Shown here in pieces: positions 1-8,240 of a stretch of 64,000 nt of DNA. Origin of the DNA: Serratia sp. H1w (lineage in GTDB: Bacteria > Pseudomonadota > Gammaproteobacteria > Enterobacterales > Enterobacteriaceae); contig NZ_AYMQ01000087.1 of the NCBI RefSeq assembly GCF_000633355.1, positions 1 to 64,000 on the forward strand, written 5' to 3'. The position numbers and the translations under genes are program-made. The notes below the pieces were generated by a model. The model searched no databases. It saw nothing but the letters and a program-made list of their open reading frames with translations, and was not told the origin of the DNA. How positions within the stretch are numbered: position 1 is the first letter of the stretch; each line of letters begins with the position of its first letter.

Positions 1-1
1 A

Positions 2-556
2 CTATTCCGCGCAGCTATTTAGCCGTGAAAATTGGCGTCTAATTACGTCGGGGAGGCCAATGTTTGATTTGTAGCCGATATCATGTTCAATTTCAGCCCA
101 GGCGTGTTGGAGTATTGTTCTTATCTGAATTTCAATTTTGGTGTCTTTGTATTTACTGTGCTCGAATAAAGCCGATCTGTTTTTATCTAATGAAATAATA
201 TAGTGCAGTGATAAATACCCAAATCTATCTGGCTCTAGAGAAGATGCTTTGTTTATGGAGTTTTCTTTATCTACTAAAAATTCACGCTCTACAATTTCAG
301 CAACTTTATCAACATCATCAGCGTAGTGAGTGATGATGCGAATTCCAACCACATCTGTTATCTCATCTATGTTTCTATATTTGTTCTTTTTGACTAATTT
401 CTTTTCTAGACTATCGCGTTCTTTTACTCTTGACTCCAACGAGTGAATGGATATCCCATTGTTTAATAATAAGCTGGAAAGTAAGGACTCGAAACTTTTA
501 GCACAAGAGTCATACTTTACTTTTTCTTTGTCAAAGGAACTGAGAATTTTTTCCAT
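2..556 (-). CDS. RelA/SpoT-type (p)ppGpp synthetase domain protein, phage cargo
   Basis: This 184-residue protein resembles the nucleotide-binding synthetase domain of RelA/SpoT and small alarmone synthetases, which transfer pyrophosphate from ATP to a guanosine (or other) nucleotide. Visible motifs are RVK at 43-45, TDVVGIRI at 67-74, GYLSLH at 113-118, EIQIRT at 142-147 and HAWAEIEHD at 151-159, so the core active-site pattern looks intact. No HD hydrolase or TGS/ACT regulatory domain is present. The ATG has a good Shine-Dalgarno (AGAGG) on the minus strand. The gene is AT-rich and runs opposite to the tail genes, as cargo genes do. It stops at the window edge soon after the RRQFSRL motif, whereas many phage relatives are about 340-370 residues (from memory), so C-terminal truncation or frameshift is possible. 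Substrate (GTP/GDP, ATP or tRNA) cannot be told by eye. Confidence 0.8.
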   Translation of the reverse strand: MEKILSSFDKEKVKYDSCAKSFESLLSSLLLNNGISIHSLESRVKERDSLEKKLVKKNKYRNIDEITDVVGIRIITHYADDVDKVAEIVEREFLVDKENSINKASSLEPDRFGYLSLHYIISLDKNRSALFEHSKYKDTKIEIQIRTILQHAWAEIEHDIGYKSNIGLPDVIRRQFSRLNSCAE

Positions 557-577
557 AAAAACCTCTTTTTTTTTTCA

Positions 578-606
578 AGATAACATAATGCCGGTTGTTT
601 CTTCAA
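578..606 (-). promoter_or_regulatory. sigma70 promoter of the RelA/SpoT cargo gene
   Basis: On the minus strand, TTGAAG (606-601) and TTATCT (583-578) are separated by exactly 17 bases. They lie just upstream of the cargo gene start at 556, with a run of A residues and the ribosome-binding site in between. This would give the gene expression independent of the phage late programme. Confidence 0.6.
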
Positions 607-659
607 TCACCAAAGATCTCTTGATTGAGTCAATTGTCACAGTGCCTCAAGATCTTCCT

Positions 660-1301
660 ATGACAACTCAATCCAAAATTTCAGAACTCGCACGAGCAGT
701 GCGCAACCTCATCCGCATCGGTGTCGTTGTTGACGTCAATACCGATGAGGGATACTGCCGCGTCCAAACCGGCGGCAATACCACCGACTGGCTGAATTGG
801 TTGACCTGTCGCGCCGGGCGCTCTCGCACTTGGTGGGCACCGTCAGAAGGTGAGCAGGTGCTTGTGTTGTCCCTGGGTGGCGAACTGGATACCGCCTTTG
901 TGCTGCCGGGCATTTATTCCGATGACAACCCGCCGCCGTCAGTCTCCCCCGATGCTTTTCATGTCAGCTTTCCCGATGGTGCGGTCATTGAGTACGAGCC
1001 AGCAACCGGCGCGCTGAAAGTTACCGGCATCAAAACGGCGGACGTGACCGCCTCCGAGTCGGTCACCGTCACGGTGCCCGTGGTCACGGTCAACGCCAGC
1101 GAGAAAATCACTCTAAACACACCGGAGGTGGTCTGCACCAACAAGCTGACCACCGCCACACTGGAAGTGCAGAAAGGCGGTGAGATGAAAGGGAATATCA
1201 GCCATTCCGGCGGCACCTTCACATCCAACAACGTGCAGATAGACAACCACGGTCACGGCGGCGTGCAGCGCGGCGGTGGCTGGACGGAGGGCACAAGATG
1301 A
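660..1301 (+). CDS. V: Baseplate spike protein gpV
   Basis: This is the P2 gpV baseplate assembly and central spike protein of the contractile tail, which pierces the outer membrane. The 213-residue product matches the P2 protein (211 residues) throughout: RVQTGG near 34, the block RAGRSRTWWAPS at 51-62, and GELDTAFVLPGIYS near 74-87. The C-terminal HGH at 197-199 corresponds to the iron-binding HxH of the spike tip. I chose ATG 660 because alignment with gpV begins there. The frame stays open back to 447 but would add unrelated residues overlapping the cargo gene. No good Shine-Dalgarno precedes 660, and an alternative ATG at 588 would add 24 residues. It overlaps W by four bases. Confidence 0.92.
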   Translation: MTTQSKISELARAVRNLIRIGVVVDVNTDEGYCRVQTGGNTTDWLNWLTCRAGRSRTWWAPSEGEQVLVLSLGGELDTAFVLPGIYSDDNPPPSVSPDAFHVSFPDGAVIEYEPATGALKVTGIKTADVTASESVTVTVPVVTVNASEKITLNTPEVVCTNKLTTATLEVQKGGEMKGNISHSGGTFTSNNVQIDNHGHGGVQRGGGWTEGTR

Positions 1302-1645
1302 CAGCGCGCTACAGCGGCATGAACCGCGACACTGGCACCGAATTAACCGACCTTGACCATATCCGCCAAAGCGTGCGCGACATACTCATCACGCCGATTG
1401 GATCGCGGGTGATGCGTCGTGAGTACGGCTCACTGTTATCAGCCTTGATTGACCAGCCGCAAAACGCAGCGGTCAAGCTGCAAGTGATGGCAGCCTGCTA
1501 CGTGGCCATTCTCAAGTGGGAGCCGCGCATCAGCCTGACGGCCATCACCTTCGAGAGCTATTTCAATGGCCAAATGGTCGTCGATATCACCGGCGTGCGC
1601 CGCGACGTAAGTGGCACATTTTCTTTAACCGTCCCCCTGAGCTGA
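1298..1645 (+). CDS. W: Baseplate wedge protein gpW
   Basis: This 115-residue protein is the P2 gpW type (GPW/gp25 family), a wedge component that connects the tail-tube end to the baseplate. The family signature is visible in the middle: DHIRQSVRDILITPIGSRVMRREYGS at about residues 20-45, then LIDQP. The start overlaps the V stop (ATGA), so the two are translationally coupled. J follows after four bases. Length agrees with P2 W. Confidence 0.92.
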   Translation: MTARYSGMNRDTGTELTDLDHIRQSVRDILITPIGSRVMRREYGSLLSALIDQPQNAAVKLQVMAACYVAILKWEPRISLTAITFESYFNGQMVVDITGVRRDVSGTFSLTVPLS

Positions 1646-1649
1646 CACT

Positions 1650-2558
1650 ATGCCTACCATTGATTTAAGCCAGCTTCCCGCCCCGAATGTGGTGGAGGAG
1701 CTGGATTATGAGAGCCTGCTGGCTGAGCGCAAAGCAACGCTGATTTCCTTGTACCCGCCAGACCGGCAGGAGGCTATTGCGCGCACCTTGGCGTTGGAGT
1801 CCGACCCTATCGTCAAGCTGCTGCAAGAAAACGCGTATCGCGAGCTAGTGCTGCGACAACGGGTGAATGAGGCTGCCCTTGCGGTGATGGTGGCCTTTGC
1901 CAGTGGTGGTGACCTTGACCAGCTCGGCGCGAATTTTGATACGCCGCGACTGGTGACCATTCCCGCCAATGACACCACGTTACCGCCAACCCCGGCGGTC
2001 ATGGAATCTGATAGCGAGTATCGGCTGCGCATCCAGCAGGCATTTGAGGGTATCAGCGTTGCCGGGCCGTCGGGTGCCTATGAGCGTCATGGCCGCAACG
2101 CCGATGGCCGTGTTGCGGATGTGAAGGCAACCAGTCCGAGTCCTGCCTGTGTGACCATTTCGGTGCTGTCGCGCGAGGGGAACGGCACGGCCAGTGCCGA
2201 CTTGCTGGCAGTGGTTGCTCGCGCCTTGAATGATGAGAACGTGCGCCCGGTGGCTGACCGCGTGACGGTACAGGCCGCAACCATCGTTAAGTATATTGTT
2301 GATGCGGTGCTCTATCTCTATCCAGGCCCGGAGGCGGCCCCCATACAGGCCGCAGCCGAGGCCAAGCTCAAACGCTACATCACCGCACAGCACCGGCTCG
2401 GACGTGATATTCGCCTGTCAGCCATCTATGCCGCGCTGCATGTGGAAGGCGTGCAGCGGGTGGAGCTGAAAAAGCCGCTGGCCGATATCGTTCTGGATAA
2501 CACCCAGGCATCGTTTTGCGAGAAGTACCGCATCACCGTCGGGGGTTCTGATGAATAG
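1650..2558 (+). CDS. J: Baseplate protein gpJ
   Basis: This 302-residue protein matches P2 gpJ, the baseplate_J family wedge protein that builds the periphery of the baseplate. It opens with IDLSQLPAPNVVEELDYESLL, and the SDSEYRLRIQQAFEGISVAGPSGAYERH block in the middle is typical of the family. It lies four bases after W, and its last eight bases overlap the start of I, consistent with one late transcript. Length agrees with P2 J (about 300 residues). Confidence 0.93.
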   Translation: MPTIDLSQLPAPNVVEELDYESLLAERKATLISLYPPDRQEAIARTLALESDPIVKLLQENAYRELVLRQRVNEAALAVMVAFASGGDLDQLGANFDTPRLVTIPANDTTLPPTPAVMESDSEYRLRIQQAFEGISVAGPSGAYERHGRNADGRVADVKATSPSPACVTISVLSREGNGTASADLLAVVARALNDENVRPVADRVTVQAATIVKYIVDAVLYLYPGPEAAPIQAAAEAKLKRYITAQHRLGRDIRLSAIYAALHVEGVQRVELKKPLADIVLDNTQASFCEKYRITVGGSDE

Positions 2559-3078
2559 CCGCCTATTGCCTGTCGGCTCCTCGCCGCTGGAGGCAGCCGC
2601 CGCGCGCGCCTGCGCTGAGTTGGTTCGCGTGCCGGTGCCGTTGCGTGATTTGTGGAACCCGGCAACCTGCCCACTCAATTTGCTGCCCTATCTGGCCTGG
2701 GCCTTCTCGGTTGACCGATGGGATGAAACATGGTCGGAGGTGGTCAAGCGCAACGTGGTGACCTCGGCGTTTTACCTGCACAGCCATAAGGGCACTATCG
2801 GAGCCGTTCGTCGGGTCGTGGAGCCGCTCGGCTATCTCATCAAGGTGCATGAGTGGTGGCAAACCAACGACCCGCCCGGCACCTTTCGACTGGATATTGG
2901 TGTATTAGAAACTGGCATCACCGAGGAAATGTATTTAGAGATGGAGCGGATGATTGCTGACGCCAAGCCGGTCAGTCGCCACCTTATCGGCCTCAATATC
3001 GTGCAGGACGTGAATGGCCCCATTTACACCGGCGTCGGCATTTACGATGGCGACACGATTACTGTTTACCCCGGATAA
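2551..3078 (+). CDS. I: Tail protein gpI
   Basis: This 175-residue protein belongs to the P2 gpI family (phage tail protein I), which joins the baseplate to the tail fibres. The motif CPLNLLPYLAWAFSVDRWDETWSE near residues 38-61 is the family hallmark. The start overlaps the end of J by eight bases, and the tail-fibre gene H begins 14 bases after its stop. Confidence 0.93.
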   Translation: MNSRLLPVGSSPLEAAAARACAELVRVPVPLRDLWNPATCPLNLLPYLAWAFSVDRWDETWSEVVKRNVVTSAFYLHSHKGTIGAVRRVVEPLGYLIKVHEWWQTNDPPGTFRLDIGVLETGITEEMYLEMERMIADAKPVSRHLIGLNIVQDVNGPIYTGVGIYDGDTITVYPG

Positions 3079-3091
3079 AAAGCGAGAAACC

Positions 3092-5371
3092 ATGAGCAAA
3101 TACAAAGCTATTCTGACCACCGCCGGGGCGGCAAAAATTGCAGCCGCCAGCGCAGGCGGAAAGCCCCTGAAAATTGACCGACTGGCCGTCGGGGACGGAA
3201 ACGGCAAGTTACCCACGCCAAACCCGGCGCAAACCAAACTGATTAACGAGCGTTACCGCGCGGCGCTTAACTCACTGACTACCGATAAGGCTCTGCCAGA
3301 CCGGCTGATTGCCGAGTTAATTATTCCGGCCAGCGTGGGCGGCTTCTGGTTGCGTGAAATGGGCCTGTATGACGCGGATGGTGTGCTGATTGCGGTCAGC
3401 AATATGGCCGAGTCCTATAAGCCAAAGCTGGAGGAGGGCAGCGGGCGCACGCAAACCCTGCGCATGGTGTTGATTGTCAGTCACACCGAGGCCATCACGC
3501 TGATTGTAAATGGCGATATGGTAACCGCGACCCGTGATTTTGTGGCGGCGGCGATTGATGACCATGCCAAGTCCCGTAACCATCCAGACGGCACAACAAC
3601 TGCCAAGGGCTTTGTGCAACTGAGCAGCGTCACCAACAGCACCAGCGAGACCCTGGCGGCCACACCGAAAGCGGTCAAAGCGGTAAACGATGCTGCGGTG
3701 AAGTTGACGCAAAATCTGGCTGATTTGCCGGATAAGGCCAAGGCCCGCGCTAATCTGGGGCTAAAGTCTGCCGCCTTGTGTGAAACGGGTGAAGCTACCG
3801 GACAGGTGTTAACCGCCAACAGGGCGTTTGGCCTGGGTTTAATGCAGCCCGAGCGCAGGCATAAGCTGGCCGACCTTGGCGGGGCGAATGCTTTCACAGG
3901 GTTTACATGGTCAGCCGTTAGCGACCCGGATACGCCGCCAATTGCGGCATCTGCGGGGATTATTAACCATGCTTGGCGGCCATCGGCTACCGCTGCACCC
4001 TATGTGCTGCAACTGGCTTGGCGGCAGGGGCGCGCGGCTTTCCGCACCAAAGATTCCAACATGGATTTTCTAGGTTGGAGTGAATTACTGCATACTGGAA
4101 ATGCTTATACAGCGGCGCAAAGTGATGGCAAGTATGCGCTGCGATCCATCAAGGTGAACGGTAAGCCGCTGAGTGCCGATGTCAATCTGCTGGCCGGGGA
4201 TGTGAACGCCTGGAACAAGACCGAGGCAGATGCTCGTTACCTGAAACTATCAGGCGGTACGGTAAAAAGCCTGACGGTTAAAACCGATTCGACGAGCACA
4301 GAAAATACCGCGATGCTAATTACTGGCGTTGAACACACTCCTTTGATATTAAAGCGCAGCAGTGCCACCGCCAATTTATCTATCGGGTTCCAGCTCGGTG
4401 CCAGTACGCCACTATATCGGCTTGGTATTGATAATAAAAGTAATCTCTGTTGGGGTACTGAGGCAAATCAGGCTGTTAATAGCATAATCTATCACACCAA
4501 CAATAAACCCTCGGCAGCGGACGTGAATGCCTGGAATAAAACCGAGGCGGATGGGCGCTATTTGATGAAAACAGGCGGCCAGTTATCCGGTATCGTGAAA
4601 ACCAGTTCTGAATTTCAATCCACCAACCAAAATAACTATCGGATTATTGGAGGGAATTACGGCACATTTTGGCGTCAAGATGGAAACGCATTATATCTGC
4701 TAATGACTAACCCTGGAGACCAATTGGGTAGCTATAGCAGTCACCGTCCATTTGCCGTGTCAATGACCAGTGGTGGCGTGACATTAGGCACACAGATGAC
4801 CCTGACTGATGCCAACTTTGTTAATAAAATGGGATTTGCAACCTATACTGACGGCGCAGGGAAGGTGCACCGGCAGGCTAACGGCTTGCGCCTTCGGGTG
4901 GCAGAAACCCAACTCGCCGAGTTTTATTATAATGAAACTGTTGGGCAAAGCGCCGAGGTGTCTTTGCATAATAAATACGGCACCACGGATTCCTATTTTT
5001 CGTTGCGCAATGACGGTTTGCTGAGTATCTCCGGTGTGAATCCCCAGATTAATTTCAGCGGTGGAACAGTGTATGCCAATGACGGGAATGTGTATGGCTC
5101 GGTGTGGGGTGGTTATCTAAGTAATTATATTGCCAACCAGGTTTCCACCCTGAATACTAATTTGCAGGCGTGGGTTTATAAACATTTCGCGCAAGCGGTA
5201 CGTTTATCTGGGCGGGTGGTTGTTCGGGATACTGGTGGTCATATTTCATTGCCGCCAGGTTGTGTTTATACGGCAATGTCAGGCTCTAACTATGACCCTA
5301 ATATCTGGGGGGCTTACTCTGCTGTCCAAGTATTAATTAACGGCCAGTGGGCCACTGTAGAAACGGTGTGA
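3092..5371 (+). CDS. H: Tail fibre protein gpH
   Basis: This 759-residue protein is the P2-type tail fibre that binds the host receptor. The first 150 or so residues (from MSKYKAILTTAGAAKIAAA) match the conserved tail-collar/fibre attachment domain. Two fibre repeats with the core ADVNAWNKTEADxRYL lie near residues 369 and 476. The distal part, from about residue 390, is more AT-rich and shows none of the conserved P2 sequence, as expected for an exchanged receptor-binding region. I chose ATG 3092 by homology; the open frame extends to 3014 inside gene I. The chaperone gene G follows two bases later. Confidence 0.9.
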   Translation: MSKYKAILTTAGAAKIAAASAGGKPLKIDRLAVGDGNGKLPTPNPAQTKLINERYRAALNSLTTDKALPDRLIAELIIPASVGGFWLREMGLYDADGVLIAVSNMAESYKPKLEEGSGRTQTLRMVLIVSHTEAITLIVNGDMVTATRDFVAAAIDDHAKSRNHPDGTTTAKGFVQLSSVTNSTSETLAATPKAVKAVNDAAVKLTQNLADLPDKAKARANLGLKSAALCETGEATGQVLTANRAFGLGLMQPERRHKLADLGGANAFTGFTWSAVSDPDTPPIAASAGIINHAWRPSATAAPYVLQLAWRQGRAAFRTKDSNMDFLGWSELLHTGNAYTAAQSDGKYALRSIKVNGKPLSADVNLLAGDVNAWNKTEADARYLKLSGGTVKSLTVKTDSTSTENTAMLITGVEHTPLILKRSSATANLSIGFQLGASTPLYRLGIDNKSNLCWGTEANQAVNSIIYHTNNKPSAADVNAWNKTEADGRYLMKTGGQLSGIVKTSSEFQSTNQNNYRIIGGNYGTFWRQDGNALYLLMTNPGDQLGSYSSHRPFAVSMTSGGVTLGTQMTLTDANFVNKMGFATYTDGAGKVHRQANGLRLRVAETQLAEFYYNETVGQSAEVSLHNKYGTTDSYFSLRNDGLLSISGVNPQINFSGGTVYANDGNVYGSVWGGYLSNYIANQVSTLNTNLQAWVYKHFAQAVRLSGRVVVRDTGGHISLPPGCVYTAMSGSNYDPNIWGAYSAVQVLINGQWATVETV

Positions 5372-5373
5372 TA

Positions 5374-5895
5374 ATGAAACATTTAAAAAATCTCAAGCAA
5401 TACAATCCCGACGAACCAGAGTTAGGCGCAATGGTGGCTTATCTGCGCGATGAGGATGGCAATGATTGGTATGAGCAGCAGCGGGATTTTTTACCCGATA
5501 CCACCAAGATTGCCTATGATGCCGACGGCACTGTGTGGGCTGTGACGTGCGACGTTTCCATGTTGTGGCCCGTCAATTTGTCCGTTGTTGAAGTGAGCCA
5601 AAAAAACACGCCAGCCGGGCTGTCGGATGCCGGTGGTTGGATGTTTAACGGCAAGAAAATCATCCCGCGCATTTATACCCAGGCGGAGCATGAAGCACAG
5701 GCCCAGGCGCAGAAAGAAAAGCTGATGACCGAAGCCAGCGCGAAAACTCAGGCGTGGCAAACGCAACTCGCGTTGGGGATGATTACCGAGGGGGATAAAA
5801 AATCACTGATTGAATGGATGGAGTACGTGCAGAAAGTGCAAGCCATTGATGTCGGTCTGGCCCCGGATATTGTTTTCCCTGACCAGCCCGCATAA
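5374..5895 (+). CDS. G: Tail fibre assembly chaperone gpG
   Basis: This 173-residue protein is a Caudo_TAP-family tail-fibre assembly chaperone, which helps the fibre encoded just upstream to fold and trimerise. The C-terminal part (QAEHEAQAQAQKEKLMTEA through ALGMITEGDKKSLIEWMEYVQKVQAID) is characteristic. The start at 5374 lies two bases after the H stop. A perfect 10-bp stem terminator follows at once, closing the V-G late transcription unit. Confidence 0.88.
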   Translation: MKHLKNLKQYNPDEPELGAMVAYLRDEDGNDWYEQQRDFLPDTTKIAYDADGTVWAVTCDVSMLWPVNLSVVEVSQKNTPAGLSDAGGWMFNGKKIIPRIYTQAEHEAQAQAQKEKLMTEASAKTQAWQTQLALGMITEGDKKSLIEWMEYVQKVQAIDVGLAPDIVFPDQPA

Positions 5896-5900
5896 AGCAA

Positions 5901-5925
5901 AAGCCCGGCATAATTTGCCGGGCTT
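5901..5925 (+). terminator. Terminator after gene G
   Basis: The inverted repeat AAGCCCGGCA (5901-5910) and TGCCGGGCTT (5916-5925) forms a perfect 10-bp stem with a five-base loop. The U-tract is weak (TTCGCTT). It marks the end of the V-to-G transcript. The 250 bases up to FI hold no gene that I can support; in P2 this G-FI interval carries the Z/fun cargo gene, which is absent here. Confidence 0.75.
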
Positions 5926-6174
5926 CGCTTCTTGGCGCGGCCTTTCCCTGGTGTTGTCGCGTCTGGGTAAACCCTAACCCGCCCGACCAAAACACGTCCA
6001 ATCGATTAGATAGATCAATACAGACATATTGATCGGCGAAAACGATCGTAATGAAACACTCCTTCCTATCATTCCTTTGTGTTGTTGTCTGGCGGGCCTT
6101 CCAACGCCGATGACGTGCGCGCGCCCCTGCGTGGCGGCAAGCTGTCTGCACCAAACAACCACGGAGTAAACTCA

Positions 6175-7344
6175 ATGAGTGACTACCATCACGGCGTGCG
6201 AGTCATTGAAATCAACGACGGCACCCGCGTGATTTCAACTGTTTCGACCGCCATTGTCGGCATGGTGTGCACCTCCAGCGATGCCGGCCCGGTCATGTTC
6301 CCGCTCAACGTGCCGGTATTGATTACCGATGTACAAGCGGCGGTAGGCAAGGCTGGTAAAAAAGGCACGCTGGCCGCTGCGTTGCAGGCCATTGCTGACC
6401 AATGTAAACCGGTCACGGTGGTGGTGCGCGTCGCCGAAGGCAAAGACGCTGCCGAGACCACCTCTAACATCATCGGCGGCGCAAATGCTACCGGCCAATA
6501 TACCGGCATCAAGGCGCTGCTGACGGCGCAAGCGGTCACCGGCGTTAAGCCGCGCATCCTTGGTGTGCCAGGGTTAGATACGAAAGAGGTGGCCGCCGCG
6601 CTGGCGACGGTTTGCCAGTCTTTGCGCGCCTTTGGCTACATTGCCGCCTGGGGCTGCAAAACTATCTCTGATGCCATCAAATACCGTGACAACTTTGGCC
6701 AGCGTGAGCTGATGCTGATTTGGCCGGATTTCCTTGCATGGGATACCACGACAAACGCCAGTAACACGGCTTATGCCACGGCGCGCGCGCTCGGTCTGCG
6801 GGCCAAAATCGACCAGGAGCAAGGCTGGCACAAAACCCTGTCTAACGTCAGCGTTAACGGCGTGACCGGTATCAGTGCCTCGGTGTTCTGGGATTTACAG
6901 GCACCCGGCACTGATGCTGACCTGCTCAACAAAGCCGGGGTCACCACCCTCATCCGCAAAGACGGCTTCCGCTTCTGGGGTAACCGTACCTGTTCTGATG
7001 ATCCGCTTTTCCTGTTTGAAAACTACACCCGCACCGCGCAGGTGATTGCCGACACTATGGCCGAAGGACACATGTGGGCAGTGGATAAGCCGGTTACCGC
7101 CACACTCATCCGCGACATCATTGACGGCATCAAGGCTAAATTCCGCGAGCTGAAAAGCAATGGTTACATCATTGATGCGGATTGCTGGTATGACGAAAGC
7201 GCCAACGATAAGGAGTCATTAAAGGGCGGGAAACTGTTTATTGATTATGACTATACGCCGGTGCCACCGCTGGAAGATTTAACCCTGCGCCAGCGCATCA
7301 CCGATAAATATCTGGCCAATCTGGCCGCCGCCGTCAACAGCTAA
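6175..7344 (+). CDS. FI: Contractile tail sheath protein gpFI
   Basis: This 389-residue protein is the P2 FI tail sheath subunit, which polymerises around the tail tube and contracts on infection. The N-terminus (MSDYHHGVRVIEINDGTRVISTVSTAIVGMV) and the C-terminal tail-sheath region (DIIDGIKAKFRELKSNGYIIDADCWYDE) are diagnostic. An ACGGAG ribosome-binding site supports ATG 6175 over the upstream in-frame start at 6079. FII follows after 15 bases. Confidence 0.94.
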   Translation: MSDYHHGVRVIEINDGTRVISTVSTAIVGMVCTSSDAGPVMFPLNVPVLITDVQAAVGKAGKKGTLAAALQAIADQCKPVTVVVRVAEGKDAAETTSNIIGGANATGQYTGIKALLTAQAVTGVKPRILGVPGLDTKEVAAALATVCQSLRAFGYIAAWGCKTISDAIKYRDNFGQRELMLIWPDFLAWDTTTNASNTAYATARALGLRAKIDQEQGWHKTLSNVSVNGVTGISASVFWDLQAPGTDADLLNKAGVTTLIRKDGFRFWGNRTCSDDPLFLFENYTRTAQVIADTMAEGHMWAVDKPVTATLIRDIIDGIKAKFRELKSNGYIIDADCWYDESANDKESLKGGKLFIDYDYTPVPPLEDLTLRQRITDKYLANLAAAVNS

Positions 7345-7359
7345 GAGGACACCTAACGC

Positions 7360-7881
7360 ATGGCACTCCCGCGCAAACTGAAATACCTCAACCTGTTTAA
7401 TGACGGCTTGAGCTACATGGGTCTTGTCAGCTCGGTGACCCTGCCGAAACTGACTCGCAAACTAGAGAACTATCGCGGCGGCGGCATGAACGGCAGCGCC
7501 CCGGTGGATTTTGGCCTGGACGATGATGCGCTGAGTGTGGAATGGGCCATCGGCGGCCTACCTGATGATGCATTGTGGGGGCAATACGCTGCCGCCAATG
7601 CCTCGGCGGTGCCGCTGCGTTTCTGTGGCTCTTACCAGCGCGACGATACCGGCGACACGGTAGCCGTCGAGGTCGTGCTGCGTGGCCGTCACAAGGAAAT
7701 TGATTCCGGCGAACAGAAGCAGGGTGAGGATACCGAGACCAAAATCACCACCCAATGCACCTATTACAAGCTGACTATTGACGGCAAGGAGCGCATCGAA
7801 ATCGACACTATCAACATGATTGAACGTGTGAACGGCGTCGATATGTTGGAGCGCCATCGCCGCAATATCGGCCTGTCGTAA
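7360..7881 (+). CDS. FII: Tail tube protein gpFII
   Basis: This 173-residue protein is the major tail tube subunit of the P2 family (P2 FII is 172 residues). Recognisable blocks are MALPRKLKYLNLFNDGLSYMG at the start, KLTRKLENYRGGGMNG near 25-40, and YYKLTIDGKERIEIDTINMIERVNGVDM near the C-terminus. It is co-transcribed with FI and precedes the tail-assembly chaperone pair E/E', as in P2. Confidence 0.94.
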   Translation: MALPRKLKYLNLFNDGLSYMGLVSSVTLPKLTRKLENYRGGGMNGSAPVDFGLDDDALSVEWAIGGLPDDALWGQYAAANASAVPLRFCGSYQRDDTGDTVAVEVVLRGRHKEIDSGEQKQGEDTETKITTQCTYYKLTIDGKERIEIDTINMIERVNGVDMLERHRRNIGLS

Positions 7882-7943
7882 TTTACTGGCGGTCAGCATG
7901 GCTGGCCGCACCTTTTCCCATTCAAATCAAGTGAGAGAACCCC

Positions 7944-8240
7944 ATGAGCAACGTAGATGAAGCAGCAAAAGCCCCGAACGTGGTTACCCTGAATGTGCCG
8001 GTAAAACGTGGCGATACTGAGATTAAATCTGTCACGCTGATTAAGCCGAACACGGGCACCTTGCGTGGCGTGAGTCTGGCAGCCGTGGCGGGGGCGGAGG
8101 TTGATGCGTTAATCAAAGTCTTACCGCGCATGACGTATCCGTCACTGACCGAGAGCGAGGTCACCGCGCTGGAGTTGCCTGATATTGTGGCGCTGGCCGG
8201 TGAGGTTGTGGGTTTTTTCTCACAGAGTTCGGAACGCTAA
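7944..8240 (+). CDS. E: Tail assembly chaperone gpE
   Basis: This 98-residue protein is the zero-frame product of the P2 E gene, a chaperone that coats the tape measure during tail assembly. Its core (VKRGDTEIKSVTLIKPNTGTLRGVSL) and C-terminal half match the P2 family. GTGAGAG upstream of ATG 7944 provides a ribosome-binding site. The slippery sequence at 8213-8219 lies near the 3' end, and a fraction of ribosomes should continue into E'. Confidence 0.92.
   Translation: MSNVDEAAKAPNVVTLNVPVKRGDTEIKSVTLIKPNTGTLRGVSLAAVAGAEVDALIKVLPRMTYPSLTESEVTALELPDIVALAGEVVGFFSQSSER

Noticed and set aside
6083-6106. Possible Ogr/Delta binding site (TGTTG..CAACG) before FI
   Set aside because: The spacing between half-sites is 14 rather than the expected 12 bases and the second half-site is imperfect.
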